Shown here piece by piece: positions 33,589 through 42,340 of a DNA stretch of 64,000 nt. The DNA lies in the NCBI RefSeq assembly GCF_024347415.1, contig NZ_AP025477.1:1612001-1676000 (forward strand). The letters run 5' to 3'. The position numbers and the translations under genes are program-made. Origin of the DNA: Vibrio crassostreae. GTDB lineage: Bacteria > Pseudomonadota > Gammaproteobacteria > Enterobacterales > Vibrionaceae. The stretch's first letter is position 1, and every line of letters begins with the position of its first letter. The notes beneath the pieces were generated by a model that searched no databases, was not told the DNA's origin, and worked only from the letters and a program-made list of their open reading frames with translations.

Positions 33589-33621
33589 AAAAAGCGCTCC
33601 AACCTATTTGGGGCGCTTTTT
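33589..33621. terminator. Bidirectional terminator after sodC
   Basis: AAAAAGCGC (33589-33597) and GCGCTTTTT (33613-33621) form the stem; it also serves the convergent LysR gene. Confidence 0.88.
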
Positions 33622-33658
33622 GTATTTAGGGATGACACTTATCTCTACAGAACTATTA

Positions 33659-34588
33659 TTAATCACTTAGACTTCTGTTTGGATGGACGCTCTTCAAAGG
33701 CTTTAGTTTTTCAATTAAAAAATCAATAAACAAACGGATATGAGGTCTTGGGTATTGAGTGTTTTTATATATTGCGAATATTTCACCACTCCCTTGCTCA
33801 CTGTGCATTGATGTCCAGTGAGGGAGTAAATCCGTTAACTGTCCATTTTCTAAGTACGGCTTTAGCATCCAGTCAGACAACAACAGCACGCCAACTCCGC
33901 TTAGCGCAGCATGTAAAAGAGGTGAGCCGCCTTTTGATATCAAATTGCCTGTCACTAACACTTTTTTGTTAACTGAATTTTTCTTAAAGTACCAATAGTT
34001 TTTTTGCCGTTCATGGCTTATCAACAAACAGTTGTGATCTTGTAACTCTTCGGGTTTATCGATAGTTCCGTACTTTTCAATATACGACGGGGCTGCGACC
34101 AATGACGCGTTATTTGTCAGTAGATGACGAGCTTTGAGTCGACTGTCTTGTGGTGTACCAATACGGATAGCGACATCAATATTTTCACTATTTAAATCGA
34201 CCACGTTGTTATCCAACTCTAACTCAACTTGTATCTTAGGGTATCGTTCAAGGAACTCTGGAATTAGAGGAGTAAGACACAAATTGCCAAAGCTTTCAAA
34301 AACTGAAATACGTACTACCCCTTCTGGAGTACCTTGATTGCCTAGCATTTCTTCTAACAGTCTATTGCTATCTTGTAAGATCTTGGCTGATTTTTGGTAA
34401 AAATATTGACCTTCCTCAGTCAGTATTAGCTGTCGTGTACTGCGTTTAAAAAGCGAAGACTTAATCTTACTTTCCAAGTTATCTATATTTCGTGCGACCG
34501 AAGATGGAGCCATATTGAGAGCTCGGCCTGCCTGAGAAAAACTTCCAGACTCCACGACTTGGTCGAATATTTTTATCAACTCTAACAC
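33659..34588 (-). CDS. LysR-type transcriptional regulator
   Basis: A 309-aa regulator with an N-terminal winged HTH (FDQVVESGSFSQAGRALNMA then PSSVARNIDNLESKIKSSLF) and a LysR effector domain. Translation starts at a GTG with AAAGG seven bases upstream. It is divergent from an AhpD-like gene, the likely target; the intergenic region holds the palindromes CACATA-A-TATGTG (34622-34634) and TTGTGCACAA (34655-34664). A redox signal is plausible from the neighbourhood but the protein is not recognisably OxyR, since no OxyR-like regulatory Cys motif was seen. Confidence 0.9.
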   Translation of the reverse strand: MLELIKIFDQVVESGSFSQAGRALNMAPSSVARNIDNLESKIKSSLFKRSTRQLILTEEGQYFYQKSAKILQDSNRLLEEMLGNQGTPEGVVRISVFESFGNLCLTPLIPEFLERYPKIQVELELDNNVVDLNSENIDVAIRIGTPQDSRLKARHLLTNNASLVAAPSYIEKYGTIDKPEELQDHNCLLISHERQKNYWYFKKNSVNKKVLVTGNLISKGGSPLLHAALSGVGVLLLSDWMLKPYLENGQLTDLLPHWTSMHSEQGSGEIFAIYKNTQYPRPHIRLFIDFLIEKLKPLKSVHPNRSLSD

Positions 34589-34621
34589 ACGTTCACCTTT
34601 GCGTTTGGTGCATAACTAATT

Positions 34622-34634
34622 CACATAATATGTG
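34622..34634. promoter_or_regulatory. Palindromic candidate LysR site
   Basis: CACATA-A-TATGTG, between divergent LysR and AhpD-like genes; a second palindrome, TTGTGCACAA, lies at 34655-34664. Fits the usual LysR location, no binding evidence. Confidence 0.4.
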
Positions 34635-34715
34635 TATTCCGCTTATATTTCGAGTTGTGCACAATAGCCCTGTCGCATTGATAGCGACATCCATCAATCA
34701 AATTAGGGTGCCAAA

Positions 34716-35153
34716 ATGTTAAAACGTATCGATCTCGCACAAGTTCAACCTGATGCTTTAAGTGCAATGCTGTCTATCGAGGGCTATTTATCTGATGTTG
34801 AATTATCTAGCGAACTAAAAGAAATGATCAAAATCAGGGCGTCAATCATTAATAAATGTGCTTACTGTATTCAAATGCACACAACTGAAGCATTGAAGAT
34901 CGATATCTCACAGCAGAAACTGTTTGCTCTGTCAGCATGGCAGGAGTCACCACTGTTCAATGAAACGGAGCGAGCAATTTTGAGCCTAACGGACGAAATG
35001 ACGCTGATTTCAAATTCGGGTGTTTCGGATACGACTTATCAGCAGTGTCTAAGCTTATTAGGAGAAGAGTTACTCGCACAATCTATGATGCAAGTAATCA
35101 TGATTAATGCTTGGAATCGCTTTGCACTTGCTACAAAAATGACTCACGGATAA
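34716..35153 (+). CDS. Carboxymuconolactone decarboxylase family protein (AhpD-like)
   Basis: A 145-aa all-helical cytoplasmic protein with the alkylhydroperoxidase core motif IINKCAYCIQMHTTEALK, i.e. a CxxC pair followed three residues later by His. This is the AhpD-type peroxidase signature; true carboxymuconolactone decarboxylases lack the CxxC pair. The protein probably reduces peroxides with a thiol partner, or regenerates one. It is divergent from a LysR regulator and lies inside the oxidative-stress block flanked by direct repeats. Confidence 0.88.
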   Translation: MLKRIDLAQVQPDALSAMLSIEGYLSDVELSSELKEMIKIRASIINKCAYCIQMHTTEALKIDISQQKLFALSAWQESPLFNETERAILSLTDEMTLISNSGVSDTTYQQCLSLLGEELLAQSMMQVIMINAWNRFALATKMTHG

Positions 35154-35187
35154 AAATCAGAACAGATCCAGATAGCTGTAACTTAAA

Positions 35188-35219
35188 AAGGTTACAGGCT
35201 CTTTTGAGCTTGTAACCTT
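35188..35219. terminator. Hairpin after AhpD-like gene
   Basis: AAGGTTACAGGCTC (35188-35201), loop TTTT, GAGCTTGTAACCTT (35206-35219): 14 pairs, one G-U. No T run on the plus side. Confidence 0.6.
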
Positions 35220-35324
35220 CTGAACTAATTAGACCTATTTTTCGTAATTTTTGGTACTAGGGCTGAAAAGCGTAATTACTCGTACTTTTGGTTTATCGTT
35301 CTCCCCATTCACGCCCTCGCTTAA

Positions 35325-35423
35325 CCATTCACTCCTTGTTATTACCATTCGTCGCATTGATAAAACTGCACGACAAATTCTAGTTAACCTTTCAACGTCA
35401 ACATTTGAAAGGGATTAGAAATC
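35325..35423 (+). repeat. Direct repeat copy B: leader of the TPR-like gene
   Basis: The intact copy of the repeat described at 30625-30722; here it runs directly into the ATG at 35424 and must contain the 5' untranslated region of the operon. Confidence 0.85.
35388..35412 (+). promoter_or_regulatory. Hairpin covering the ribosome binding site of the operon's first gene
   Basis: CCTTTCAA (35388-35395) pairs perfectly with TTGAAAGG (35405-35412) around 9 nt. The right arm contains the AAAGG of the ribosome binding site, 11 bases before the ATG. The arms are conserved in repeat copy A although the loop there is 1 nt shorter. It could be a translation-control switch or a protein-binding site. 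Confidence 0.5.
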
Positions 35424-36098
35424 ATGACTACTGCAAACACTACTTACTCACTTACTTCTCTATTTAAACGTTCATTACTGATTGCTCTTGTTTCGTGTGC
35501 ACCGTCATTAGCTTTGGCGAACCCAAGTTCAGACGTGCTTGATATTTACAACCAAGCGGCGCAAGGCAATGAAGACCTGGTCGACGTGGCTTATGAGCGC
35601 CTTAACGATACGCTGCAACAAGACGGTGCTACACCACTAACCTTGGTCTACTTAGGCAGCACAGAAACTTTAATGGGGCGTGATGCGTTCTTGCCTTGGA
35701 ACAAGATGAAGTATGTCGAAAAGGGTCTATCGACTATTGATAAATCATTGGTGCTGCTGAAAGACGAAGAGCAACCCATTCATGAACAGCCTCGTGTTCA
35801 AGGATTACCTGATTCTTATCTGACTCGCGCAATGGCCGCGGTGACTTATACCTCTCTACCAGACATGTTTAATCACTTTGATCGCGGTTATGACCTGTTC
35901 CTATCGCTACTCGCGGAAGATGAATTTCAACAACAGCACTTCTCTGCGACCTCGTGGATTTATCGCTACGCCATTACCGCTTCGATTCGTGCTGAAGATC
36001 TTAAGCAAGCACAAGCGTGGCTAGAACAAATGGAAACAGCCGATGCTGGCAATATCGAAACTATGACTGCGAAGGCCCTAATAGCGAAAGCCAACTAA
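35424..36098 (+). CDS. Exported TPR-like protein of unknown function
   Basis: A 224-aa protein with a signal peptide (FKRSLLIALVSCAPSLALA, cleavage near residue 33). The mature part is helical: LDIYNQAAQGNEDLVDVAYE, TPLTLVYLGSTETLMGRDA and the C-terminal LKQAQAWLEQMETADAGNIE resemble tetratricopeptide-type repeats, usually protein-binding. I do not recognise a named family. It is the first gene of an operon with an ABC transporter, a LolA-like protein, a barrel candidate and a LytS/LytTR pair, so it is probably the periplasmic adaptor of that system. The leader carries a hairpin over its ribosome binding site. Confidence 0.8.
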   Translation: MTTANTTYSLTSLFKRSLLIALVSCAPSLALANPSSDVLDIYNQAAQGNEDLVDVAYERLNDTLQQDGATPLTLVYLGSTETLMGRDAFLPWNKMKYVEKGLSTIDKSLVLLKDEEQPIHEQPRVQGLPDSYLTRAMAAVTYTSLPDMFNHFDRGYDLFLSLLAEDEFQQQHFSATSWIYRYAITASIRAEDLKQAQAWLEQMETADAGNIETMTAKALIAKAN

Positions 36099-36184
36099 CA
36101 GCTGCGAATGCTAAATAATGGACGCGAAAGCTAAATAGTAGCAGCGAACGCTTAAGAATGGATTGGTAATCAGAGGACAACGGA

Positions 36185-36883
36185 ATGATTGAATTTAAAG
36201 GTATCGGCAAATCGTATCTCACTGGCGGTCAAAGTGTAGACGCTCTCAAGGGAGTCGATGGCCAAATCCAACGCGGTGAAATGGTGGCGTTGTGTGGCCC
36301 TTCTGGGTCAGGGAAAAGCACGCTGTTGAACATTCTTGGTTTGTTGGATATGGACTATCAAGGCGAGATAAACATTGATGGTAAAGCGTATCCGACTGAG
36401 CAAATTGCCGCTGCGCGTTTTCGTCGCGGGTCACTGGGTTTTGTATTTCAGCGCTTCAATCTGGTTCCTGTAATGACTGCGCTTGAAAACGTCGCTTATC
36501 CATTGATGTTGAACCAATGTTCGAAACAAGAACAGCAGACCAGAGCGCAAGAGATGTTAGAGCGTGTTGGGCTAGGAGATTACGTTCATCATCGCCCAGA
36601 CAACCTTTCAGGCGGTCAGCAACAACGTGTCGCGATAGCCAGAGCACTGATCCACAACCCAAGCTTAGTGATTGCCGATGAGCCGACCGCGAGCTTAGAC
36701 AGTCATACCGCAAACCTTGTGATCGACATTATGAAAGAGCTTGGCCACGAAATGGGCACTACCTTTATTGTCGCAACGCACGACCCAAGAATGGCGCAGC
36801 GCTGCGACCGAGTGATTGAACTTATCGACGGTCAACTGGCGCCACAAGCCACAGCAACGGAGGCTATCTCATGGGCAAGTTAA
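36185..36883 (+). CDS. ABC transporter ATP-binding protein, MacB/LolD type
   Basis: A 232-aa cytoplasmic ATPase with all motifs: Walker A CGPSGSGKSTLLNIL, Q-loop FVFQRFNLVPVMTALEN, signature LSGGQQQRVAIARAL, Walker B LVIADEPTASLD and switch His in FIVATHDPRM. The class powers FtsX-like permeases (LolCDE, MacB, FtsEX), which work by mechanotransmission across the periplasm rather than by moving substrate through the membrane. It overlaps the permease gene by 13 bp. GAGGA precedes the ATG. It is 86 bp after the TPR-like gene. Confidence 0.95.
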   Translation: MIEFKGIGKSYLTGGQSVDALKGVDGQIQRGEMVALCGPSGSGKSTLLNILGLLDMDYQGEINIDGKAYPTEQIAAARFRRGSLGFVFQRFNLVPVMTALENVAYPLMLNQCSKQEQQTRAQEMLERVGLGDYVHHRPDNLSGGQQQRVAIARALIHNPSLVIADEPTASLDSHTANLVIDIMKELGHEMGTTFIVATHDPRMAQRCDRVIELIDGQLAPQATATEAISWAS

Positions 36884-38160
36884 CACAAAGAATGAGCACG
36901 TTTTTGTTTCCAACCTCTGTGCGTTTGGCATGGCTCAACTTATTGAGAAACGGTCGACGTAGTCTGCTTTCGGTGTTGATCATCGCGATTGCCGTATTTG
37001 CACTGACGTCGGCAGGAGGCTATGGGCTTTACACCTACGAATCCTTAAGGGAATCGACCGCGCGCGATACTGGTCATCTCACCTTGAGCACGCCGGGTTA
37101 TTTTGAACAAGATGAAGACATGCCGCTGAGCAATGGTCTCGATAACGTTCAAGCGCTAACCAAGAGCATTATTGGCGACAGCGACGTTCGTGGTGTGCAG
37201 CCACGAGTCTATTTCAGCGGTTTGGTTTCTAACGGCAGTAAGTCGACCATCTTTATGGGAACGGGCGTCAATGAGCGTGAGTTCGACATGAAAGGACCTT
37301 TCCTTGATGTGCGCAGCGGTCAGACTCTCTCGGATGTGAAATCACCAAGATACGACAACCAAGAGCCACAAGTTATGCTCGGAACCGACCTTGCTCGTAA
37401 CCTCAAAGTGGCCGTTGGTGATTGGGTCACATTGCTTGCGACCACCAGTGATGGCGCATTGAATGCCTTTGATTTTAAGGTGCAGGGCATTTACTCGACA
37501 GGTGTACCTGAGTTGGACAAACGTCAGTTGTACGTACATATCACCACCGCACAAGAGCTTTTAGCGTCAGATAAAGTCAGCACCTTGTCGGTATTTCTTT
37601 TTGAAACCAACAAGACTTCGACAGTTCAACAACGCATCCAATTGGCTTTGGACAAGCAAGTTGGTCAACAAGGCTCAGATATTGAGATCACTCCATGGCA
37701 AGATCGTGCGTTTTTCTACACCAAGGTTAAAGACCTTTACGACCGTATCTTCGGCATCATGGGCGCAGTGATGGCATTGGTGGTGTTCGTATCTTTGTTT
37801 AATACCATGACCATGTCGGTGACGGAGCGAACTCGTGAGATTGGCACTTTGTCGGCGCTCGGTAGTTACCCTTCTGAAATCGTCGCAGGCTTCTTAAAAG
37901 AGGCGGGATTACTGGCGGTAATTGGCAGTGCGATAGGCGCACTAGTGAGCGGTTTAGTGTCGGTGTTATTGCTGGTGGTTGATGTGCAAATGCCACCACC
38001 TCCGGGAAGAACCGAAGGTTACCCACTCAATGTTTACTTCTCATTGGAATTGGTTGGTTACGCCACTTTGGGTGTGCTGACGATCTGTTTGCTGGCTGCT
38101 TATTTCTCTGCTCGCAAAGGCGTAAATAAGCCAATCACGGAGGCGCTGGTTTATGTATAA
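36871..38160 (+). CDS. ABC transporter permease, FtsX/MacB-type
   Basis: A 429-aa inner-membrane protein. One N-terminal helix (about residues 28-48) is followed by a ~230-residue periplasmic MacB-PCD-like domain and three helices near the C-terminus (about 290-312, 340-370, 392-412). This is the type VII ABC topology. The FtsX-domain signature NTMTMSVTERTREIGTLSAL is clear. It works with the ATPase encoded just upstream. The 3' end overlaps the LolA-like gene by 8 bp, so the four proteins are translationally coupled. Together with the LolA-like protein it resembles a LolCDE-LolA lipid-anchored cargo route. Confidence 0.93.
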   Translation: MGKLTQRMSTFLFPTSVRLAWLNLLRNGRRSLLSVLIIAIAVFALTSAGGYGLYTYESLRESTARDTGHLTLSTPGYFEQDEDMPLSNGLDNVQALTKSIIGDSDVRGVQPRVYFSGLVSNGSKSTIFMGTGVNEREFDMKGPFLDVRSGQTLSDVKSPRYDNQEPQVMLGTDLARNLKVAVGDWVTLLATTSDGALNAFDFKVQGIYSTGVPELDKRQLYVHITTAQELLASDKVSTLSVFLFETNKTSTVQQRIQLALDKQVGQQGSDIEITPWQDRAFFYTKVKDLYDRIFGIMGAVMALVVFVSLFNTMTMSVTERTREIGTLSALGSYPSEIVAGFLKEAGLLAVIGSAIGALVSGLVSVLLLVVDVQMPPPPGRTEGYPLNVYFSLELVGYATLGVLTICLLAAYFSARKGVNKPITEALVYV

Positions 38161-38935
38161 ATTTACTCGTTCACTCACTATTTTAGGTTCTTCGTTGGCT
38201 TTGGCTCTAGCATCGGCACCAAGCTGGGCTATCGATTCACAGCAAGTTACCGAGATGATTGCTAAGGCAGACAGCTACCGCTTGAACAGCGAACAAGCGT
38301 CGAAAGTGGTTTCTCTGGTGGCGCTATATCAAGATGATCAACTGGATAAAACCCGTGAATACAACGTCTATACAAGACCAAATCGAGAGTCATTAGTCGT
38401 CTTTAAATCAGCCGTCGAGGCTGGGCAAAAGATGCTGATGATTGAAGATAACTATTGGTTGTTGATGCCGAAATCTCGTCGACCTATCCGAATCACACCA
38501 ATGCAGAAACTCTTGGGTGAAGCTTCGGTCGGAGATATATCGACGCTGACTTGGAGCGAAGATTACCAAGGTGAGTGGGTTGCTGAGCAACAGGTTGAGA
38601 TGTCAAGTGGTGATCTGCTTGATACCCATCACTTAAAACTCGCGGCGAAAACCAAGGGTGCGAGTTATCAGTCGATTGATCTGTGGTTAACAGCAGACCG
38701 AGCGTTTCCAGTTAAAGCGGATCTGTATCTGCGTTCAGGAAAACTGGCGAAACAAGCGTGGTTTACTGAAGGCGTGCGAGATGGATTACCAACAGTAGTG
38801 TCGATGACCTTGCTCGATAAGATTCAGCCGAGTAAGAAAACTGTGATTGAGTACCGCGAAGTGATTGAACAAAGCTTGGAAGACAAATACTACAACCCTG
38901 CTTATTTATCTCGTAACAGCGTGTCTGGGCTGTAG
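38153..38935 (+). CDS. LolA-like outer-membrane lipoprotein-sorting family protein
   Basis: A 260-aa periplasmic protein with a signal peptide (TILGSSLALALASAPSWA, cleavage near residue 26). The mature part has the half-barrel fold pattern of the outer-membrane lipoprotein-sorting family: MIAKADSYRLNSEQASKVVS, ESLVVFKSAVEAGQKMLMIE, NYWLLMPKSRRPIRITPMQK, and a long C-terminal set of strands. Such proteins carry hydrophobic groups across the periplasm. In this operon it is placed between the ABC permease and the barrel candidate, as a shuttle should be. The cargo is unknown. Confidence 0.88.
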   Translation: MYKFTRSLTILGSSLALALASAPSWAIDSQQVTEMIAKADSYRLNSEQASKVVSLVALYQDDQLDKTREYNVYTRPNRESLVVFKSAVEAGQKMLMIEDNYWLLMPKSRRPIRITPMQKLLGEASVGDISTLTWSEDYQGEWVAEQQVEMSSGDLLDTHHLKLAAKTKGASYQSIDLWLTADRAFPVKADLYLRSGKLAKQAWFTEGVRDGLPTVVSMTLLDKIQPSKKTVIEYREVIEQSLEDKYYNPAYLSRNSVSGL

Positions 38936-38944
38936 GTGGATGTC

Positions 38945-40237
38945 ATGAAAGCTTCCGATCTTAAGTCTCACATCAAGTTTTTAATCGCTACTTTACTTGC
39001 TTTGTCTTGTGTGAGTAACACGCTTCAAGCGGACGATCTGAGTTTAGCTTGGGACTGGCAATTGAGCGCTGAGTCGGTTGAATCGAGAGAGTCGCCATTC
39101 ACTCCTTCAGCATCTGATAATCGTCAGTCGCTCAATGGCTTGCTGGATCTAGAGGTTGGATATAACAATTGGCTTGGCCTGTTTGCAGTAAAAGCCAACG
39201 ATATTTTGAGCAACAATCCTCAAGGGCAAGAGGCGAGCTTTGAATCGGAATTCATCGTGCGCGAGTTGTTTTGGCAAGGTGGTGTTGAGGTGTCTAATGC
39301 AGCGTTCGGTGACCACTACCTCGATGTGACGCTCGGCAAGGTTCGCCTAGATTGGGGCGTGGGCTATGGCTACCGACCGCTAGACATCATCAAGCCGTAT
39401 CGACAAAACCCAGTAGGCATTGTCGCTGAGGAGGGGGCGGGTGTTGCGTCGGCGTCACTGTTCGATATGACGGGCGAATGGACACTGCTTTACAGCGATT
39501 CGTCTTGGACTTCTCAAGACGTAAATGAATTCGAAAAGCAGAACCAGCAACAAGGATTTGGCTTACGTCGTTACAACCTAGTGGGTGACCATGAGTATCA
39601 GTGGGTCGCTTATTATGATGATGTGCGCCACGGCTTGCTTGGAGCGAGTTTGGTTTCGGTCTTAAACCTTGCATGGGAGTTTCATGGTTCGGTGGTCTAT
39701 CAACGACAAAGCCTTGGCTACAGTCAGCCGGATTCAATGCTTAAACCGGTTTATCTTGAAGAGCAGGACGAAGCTTATCAAGCGTTAGCAGGACTAACAT
39801 GGGCCAATGACACGGGCCACAATGTGGTGTTGGAATACTGGTTTGATAGCCGCGCTTGGAGTGATTCTGAGTGGCAAAACGCAATAGAAAGTGCCGAGTC
39901 TTTGTCGGTTAATCCGCTAACAGCATCATTAGCAGGTTCTTACGCTCAAGGTTATCAACACGCCAATTTGGTTCAACACAACATCATGTTTCACTGGTCT
40001 TTGGACTCAACACATGGCTGGCTTGAAGGTATCACACCGACATTCGACGTGATGTTGTCTCCTCAAGGCGGCGGCTTTATTGCCACTCAGTGGCTTAACT
40101 ATCAGGCTATAGATAATGGCGATTCATCGTTGGATTTGGAACTTGCTGCACGCTTTCTAGGCGGTAAAAGTGATTCTGCTTACGCCAACTTACCCGATAG
40201 TCATATGATTCTTTTAAATATCAAAGGACGATTTTAA
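38945..40237 (+). CDS. Predicted outer-membrane beta-barrel protein
   Basis: A 430-aa protein with a signal peptide (FLIATLLALSCVSNTLQA, cleavage before DDLS). The mature chain alternates polar and hydrophobic residues in short strands with aromatic girdles, contains LGKVRLDWGVGYGYRPLDII, and ends with HMILLNIKGRF: a terminal Phe with alternating hydrophobics, the classic outer-membrane insertion signal. The family is not one I can name; it has some likeness to DUF1302-type barrels that accompany LolA-like proteins. The ATG at 38945 after AGGTGG is preferred over a GTG at 38936. The stop overlaps the next start (TAATGG). Confidence 0.75.
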   Translation: MKASDLKSHIKFLIATLLALSCVSNTLQADDLSLAWDWQLSAESVESRESPFTPSASDNRQSLNGLLDLEVGYNNWLGLFAVKANDILSNNPQGQEASFESEFIVRELFWQGGVEVSNAAFGDHYLDVTLGKVRLDWGVGYGYRPLDIIKPYRQNPVGIVAEEGAGVASASLFDMTGEWTLLYSDSSWTSQDVNEFEKQNQQQGFGLRRYNLVGDHEYQWVAYYDDVRHGLLGASLVSVLNLAWEFHGSVVYQRQSLGYSQPDSMLKPVYLEEQDEAYQALAGLTWANDTGHNVVLEYWFDSRAWSDSEWQNAIESAESLSVNPLTASLAGSYAQGYQHANLVQHNIMFHWSLDSTHGWLEGITPTFDVMLSPQGGGFIATQWLNYQAIDNGDSSLDLELAARFLGGKSDSAYANLPDSHMILLNIKGRF

Positions 40238-41271
40238 TGGACACTTCTTCAAACAGTCAGTTTTCATGGATTAAAAGCTTTACGCTGACCACTTTGTTTT
40301 GTTTTGTTATCGCCATCACCACACAGACTATTTGGGGCGGCGATCTTGTGGTCAACCTTGCGATTAGTTTTGGTTTTGGTTACAGCGCAGTCGGTTCTTC
40401 TTTTATCTTGGTTAAGTTGTTCAAGAGGACATCCAGAACGCTTGAAGTGGGTATCTCAATGGTGATCGCGATGACCTTTGGTACCTTGAACGCGCACTAT
40501 TGGCTGAACGGATTCTTTGGGGCGAATATTTCTGATCTTAAATCTGTAGTGTTGTTGGGTGTGATTTTCTGTTCGGTTTGCTACTACTACTTCTATACCC
40601 GAGAGCAGCAGTTACGTGCCGATAACGAATTGGAAGTGGCCAAACGTAGACAAGCAGATCAAGAAAAGGTCGTAGTACTTAGTCAGCTTAAACAGCTGCA
40701 AAGCCAAATTGAGCCGCATTTCTTATTTAACACGCTTGCGACCATCAATGTGTTGATTGAAAGTGATAGCGTGAAAGCGAAGTTGATGCTTGAAAAATTG
40801 ACTGACTTGTTGCGCGTAACGCTAAAAAACAGCCGCACAGAGCAATCGACCATCGCACAAGAGGTCGACTTGTTAGACGCGTACCTCAACATTCAAAAGA
40901 TACGTTTAGGTGATCGATTAGTATACTCGATTGAAACCAACGACATCAGCGACCAGCAAGTGATTCCCCCCTTCTTGATTCAACCTTTGGTTGAGAATGC
41001 GTTAACACACGGAATTGAACCTAAGGCCTCTGGTGGTGAAGTAAATATCCGAATTGCTCAACAAACCGATCAGATAAAAATTGAAGTATCAGACAGTGGC
41101 GCGGGGTTGAAAACGCCCTCTATTGCTGCAGGCCATGGTGTTGGATTAAGTAATATTCGCCAGCGTATTGATACCCTTTACGGAGATAAGGCGAGCCTAA
41201 CGATTACTGAACAAGCTGAAGGTGGGGTGGTGTCAACGATCTTGCTACCGCTGACTGTCGCAGCTGCCTAG
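40237..41271 (+). CDS. LytS-type sensor histidine kinase
   Basis: A 344-aa inner-membrane kinase. Four predicted helices occupy about residues 12-125; a coiled-coil stretch (EQQLRADNELEVAKRRQADQ) leads to the His_kinase domain with His161 in IEPHFLFNTLATINVLIESD, a hallmark of LytS/YehU-type kinases. The ATPase domain shows QPLVENALTHGIEPKASGG and DSGAGL and GVGLSNIRQRI. Its start overlaps the stop of the barrel gene, so it is part of the transport operon and probably senses the envelope state that the transporter serves. The partner regulator follows 72 bp downstream. Confidence 0.93.
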   Translation: MDTSSNSQFSWIKSFTLTTLFCFVIAITTQTIWGGDLVVNLAISFGFGYSAVGSSFILVKLFKRTSRTLEVGISMVIAMTFGTLNAHYWLNGFFGANISDLKSVVLLGVIFCSVCYYYFYTREQQLRADNELEVAKRRQADQEKVVVLSQLKQLQSQIEPHFLFNTLATINVLIESDSVKAKLMLEKLTDLLRVTLKNSRTEQSTIAQEVDLLDAYLNIQKIRLGDRLVYSIETNDISDQQVIPPFLIQPLVENALTHGIEPKASGGEVNIRIAQQTDQIKIEVSDSGAGLKTPSIAAGHGVGLSNIRQRIDTLYGDKASLTITEQAEGGVVSTILLPLTVAAA

Positions 41272-41343
41272 AATTTCAGACCAGAAAGCACAGAACAGTG
41301 ACGAAATATAGACGATTTACAGTGTGAATTTAAAGGAATAATC

Positions 41344-42165
41344 ATGAATAACCCAGCATCAAAGCCAAGTGTCACGGCGATAATCGCAGACGATGAAGCT
41401 CTGTTAAGGCACCATCTCGACAAGAGTTTGGCTGAGGTTTGGCCGGAGCTAGAGATCGTCGCTAAGGCACAAAATGGGCTAGAGGCGATGCTGAGTATTC
41501 AGCAGCTCGAGCCTGATGTGGTCTTTCTTGATATTCGAATGCCAGAGCTGGATGGTATCTCGCTCGTGAAACAATTGAACAAGCTAGATTCGCCGCCATT
41601 GGTGGTTTTCATTACCGCTTACGACGAATACGCAGTCAGAGCTTTTGAGCACAATGCGATGGATTACCTGCTTAAACCCATCAATGAAGAACGCTTACTG
41701 GCCACATGTCAAAAGGTTCAAGCGCGTCTGTCGATCAACCAAACGCAATCAGGTATTACGCCAGAACAACCGGATATCACGGCGTTAATGGCTCAGCTTC
41801 AACAATTATCCCAACCAACTCAGCAGCAAACGTATCTAACGTGGCTCAAAGCCAGTGTCGGAGAAGACATCCACCTGATTGCCGTCGATGATGTGGCGTA
41901 TTTCAAAGCCGAAGACAAGTACGTATCGATATTCAAAAAAGGCCAAGGCGGTTCGCTAGAGGAGTTTATTCTTCGCGTATCATTAAAAGAGCTGATTACC
42001 CAACTCAACCCAGATGAGTTTTGGCAGATCCACCGTTCCGTGGTGGTGAAAGTATCTGCGATAGATAAGGTGAAAAAAGGCCTCTCCGGCCAGATGTCTG
42101 CGTATGTGTCAGGTGAAAAACTACCCATCAGCCGCGCCTCGCAAGCGTTGTTTAAGGGTATGTAG
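41344..42165 (+). CDS. LytTR-family response regulator
   Basis: A 273-aa regulator. The receiver domain has [12 protein letters not shown] and phospho-acceptor Asp63 in [12 protein letters not shown]; a Q-rich linker precedes a LytTR DNA-binding domain ([20 protein letters not shown], then [20 protein letters not shown]). It is the output of the LytS-type kinase encoded upstream and closes the seven-gene operon; regulation of that operon and of the adjacent M16 peptidases is likely. A broken copy of its last codons lies 3.1 kb downstream at 45230-45274. Confidence 0.95.
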   Translation: MNNPASKPSVTAIIADDEALLRHHLDKSLAEVWPELEIVAKAQNGLEAMLSIQQLEPDVVFLDIRMPELDGISLVKQLNKLDSPPLVVFITAYDEYAVRAFEHNAMDYLLKPINEERLLATCQKVQARLSINQTQSGITPEQPDITALMAQLQQLSQPTQQQTYLTWLKASVGEDIHLIAVDDVAYFKAEDKYVSIFKKGQGGSLEEFILRVSLKELITQLNPDEFWQIHRSVVVKVSAIDKVKKGLSGQMSAYVSGEKLPISRASQALFKGM

Positions 42166-42253
42166 AGAACGAATAAAAGGCGCTACATATCGGCTCTACA
42201 ACTAATTCATGTAATTTATAAATTAAACACTTTCATACTTATATCGAGTGACT

Positions 42254-42265
42254 CTAAAATTTTAG
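42254..42265. promoter_or_regulatory. AT palindrome upstream of first M16 peptidase
   Basis: CTAAAATTTTAG, a perfect 12-bp palindrome between the LytTR gene and the first M16 gene. It could be an operator; nothing else supports it. Confidence 0.3.
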
Positions 42266-42340
42266 TCGTTTGATTTAATGGCGAATTATTACACTTTGGC
42301 GATCGGATATATTGGAGGAAAGCCCTTCAAAGAGATCGTT

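Noticed and set aside
30625..35423. The two leader repeats as ends of a composite transposon
   Set aside because: No transposase or integrase gene lies between them, the repeats are direct and include a gene leader, so homologous recombination or duplication explains them better.
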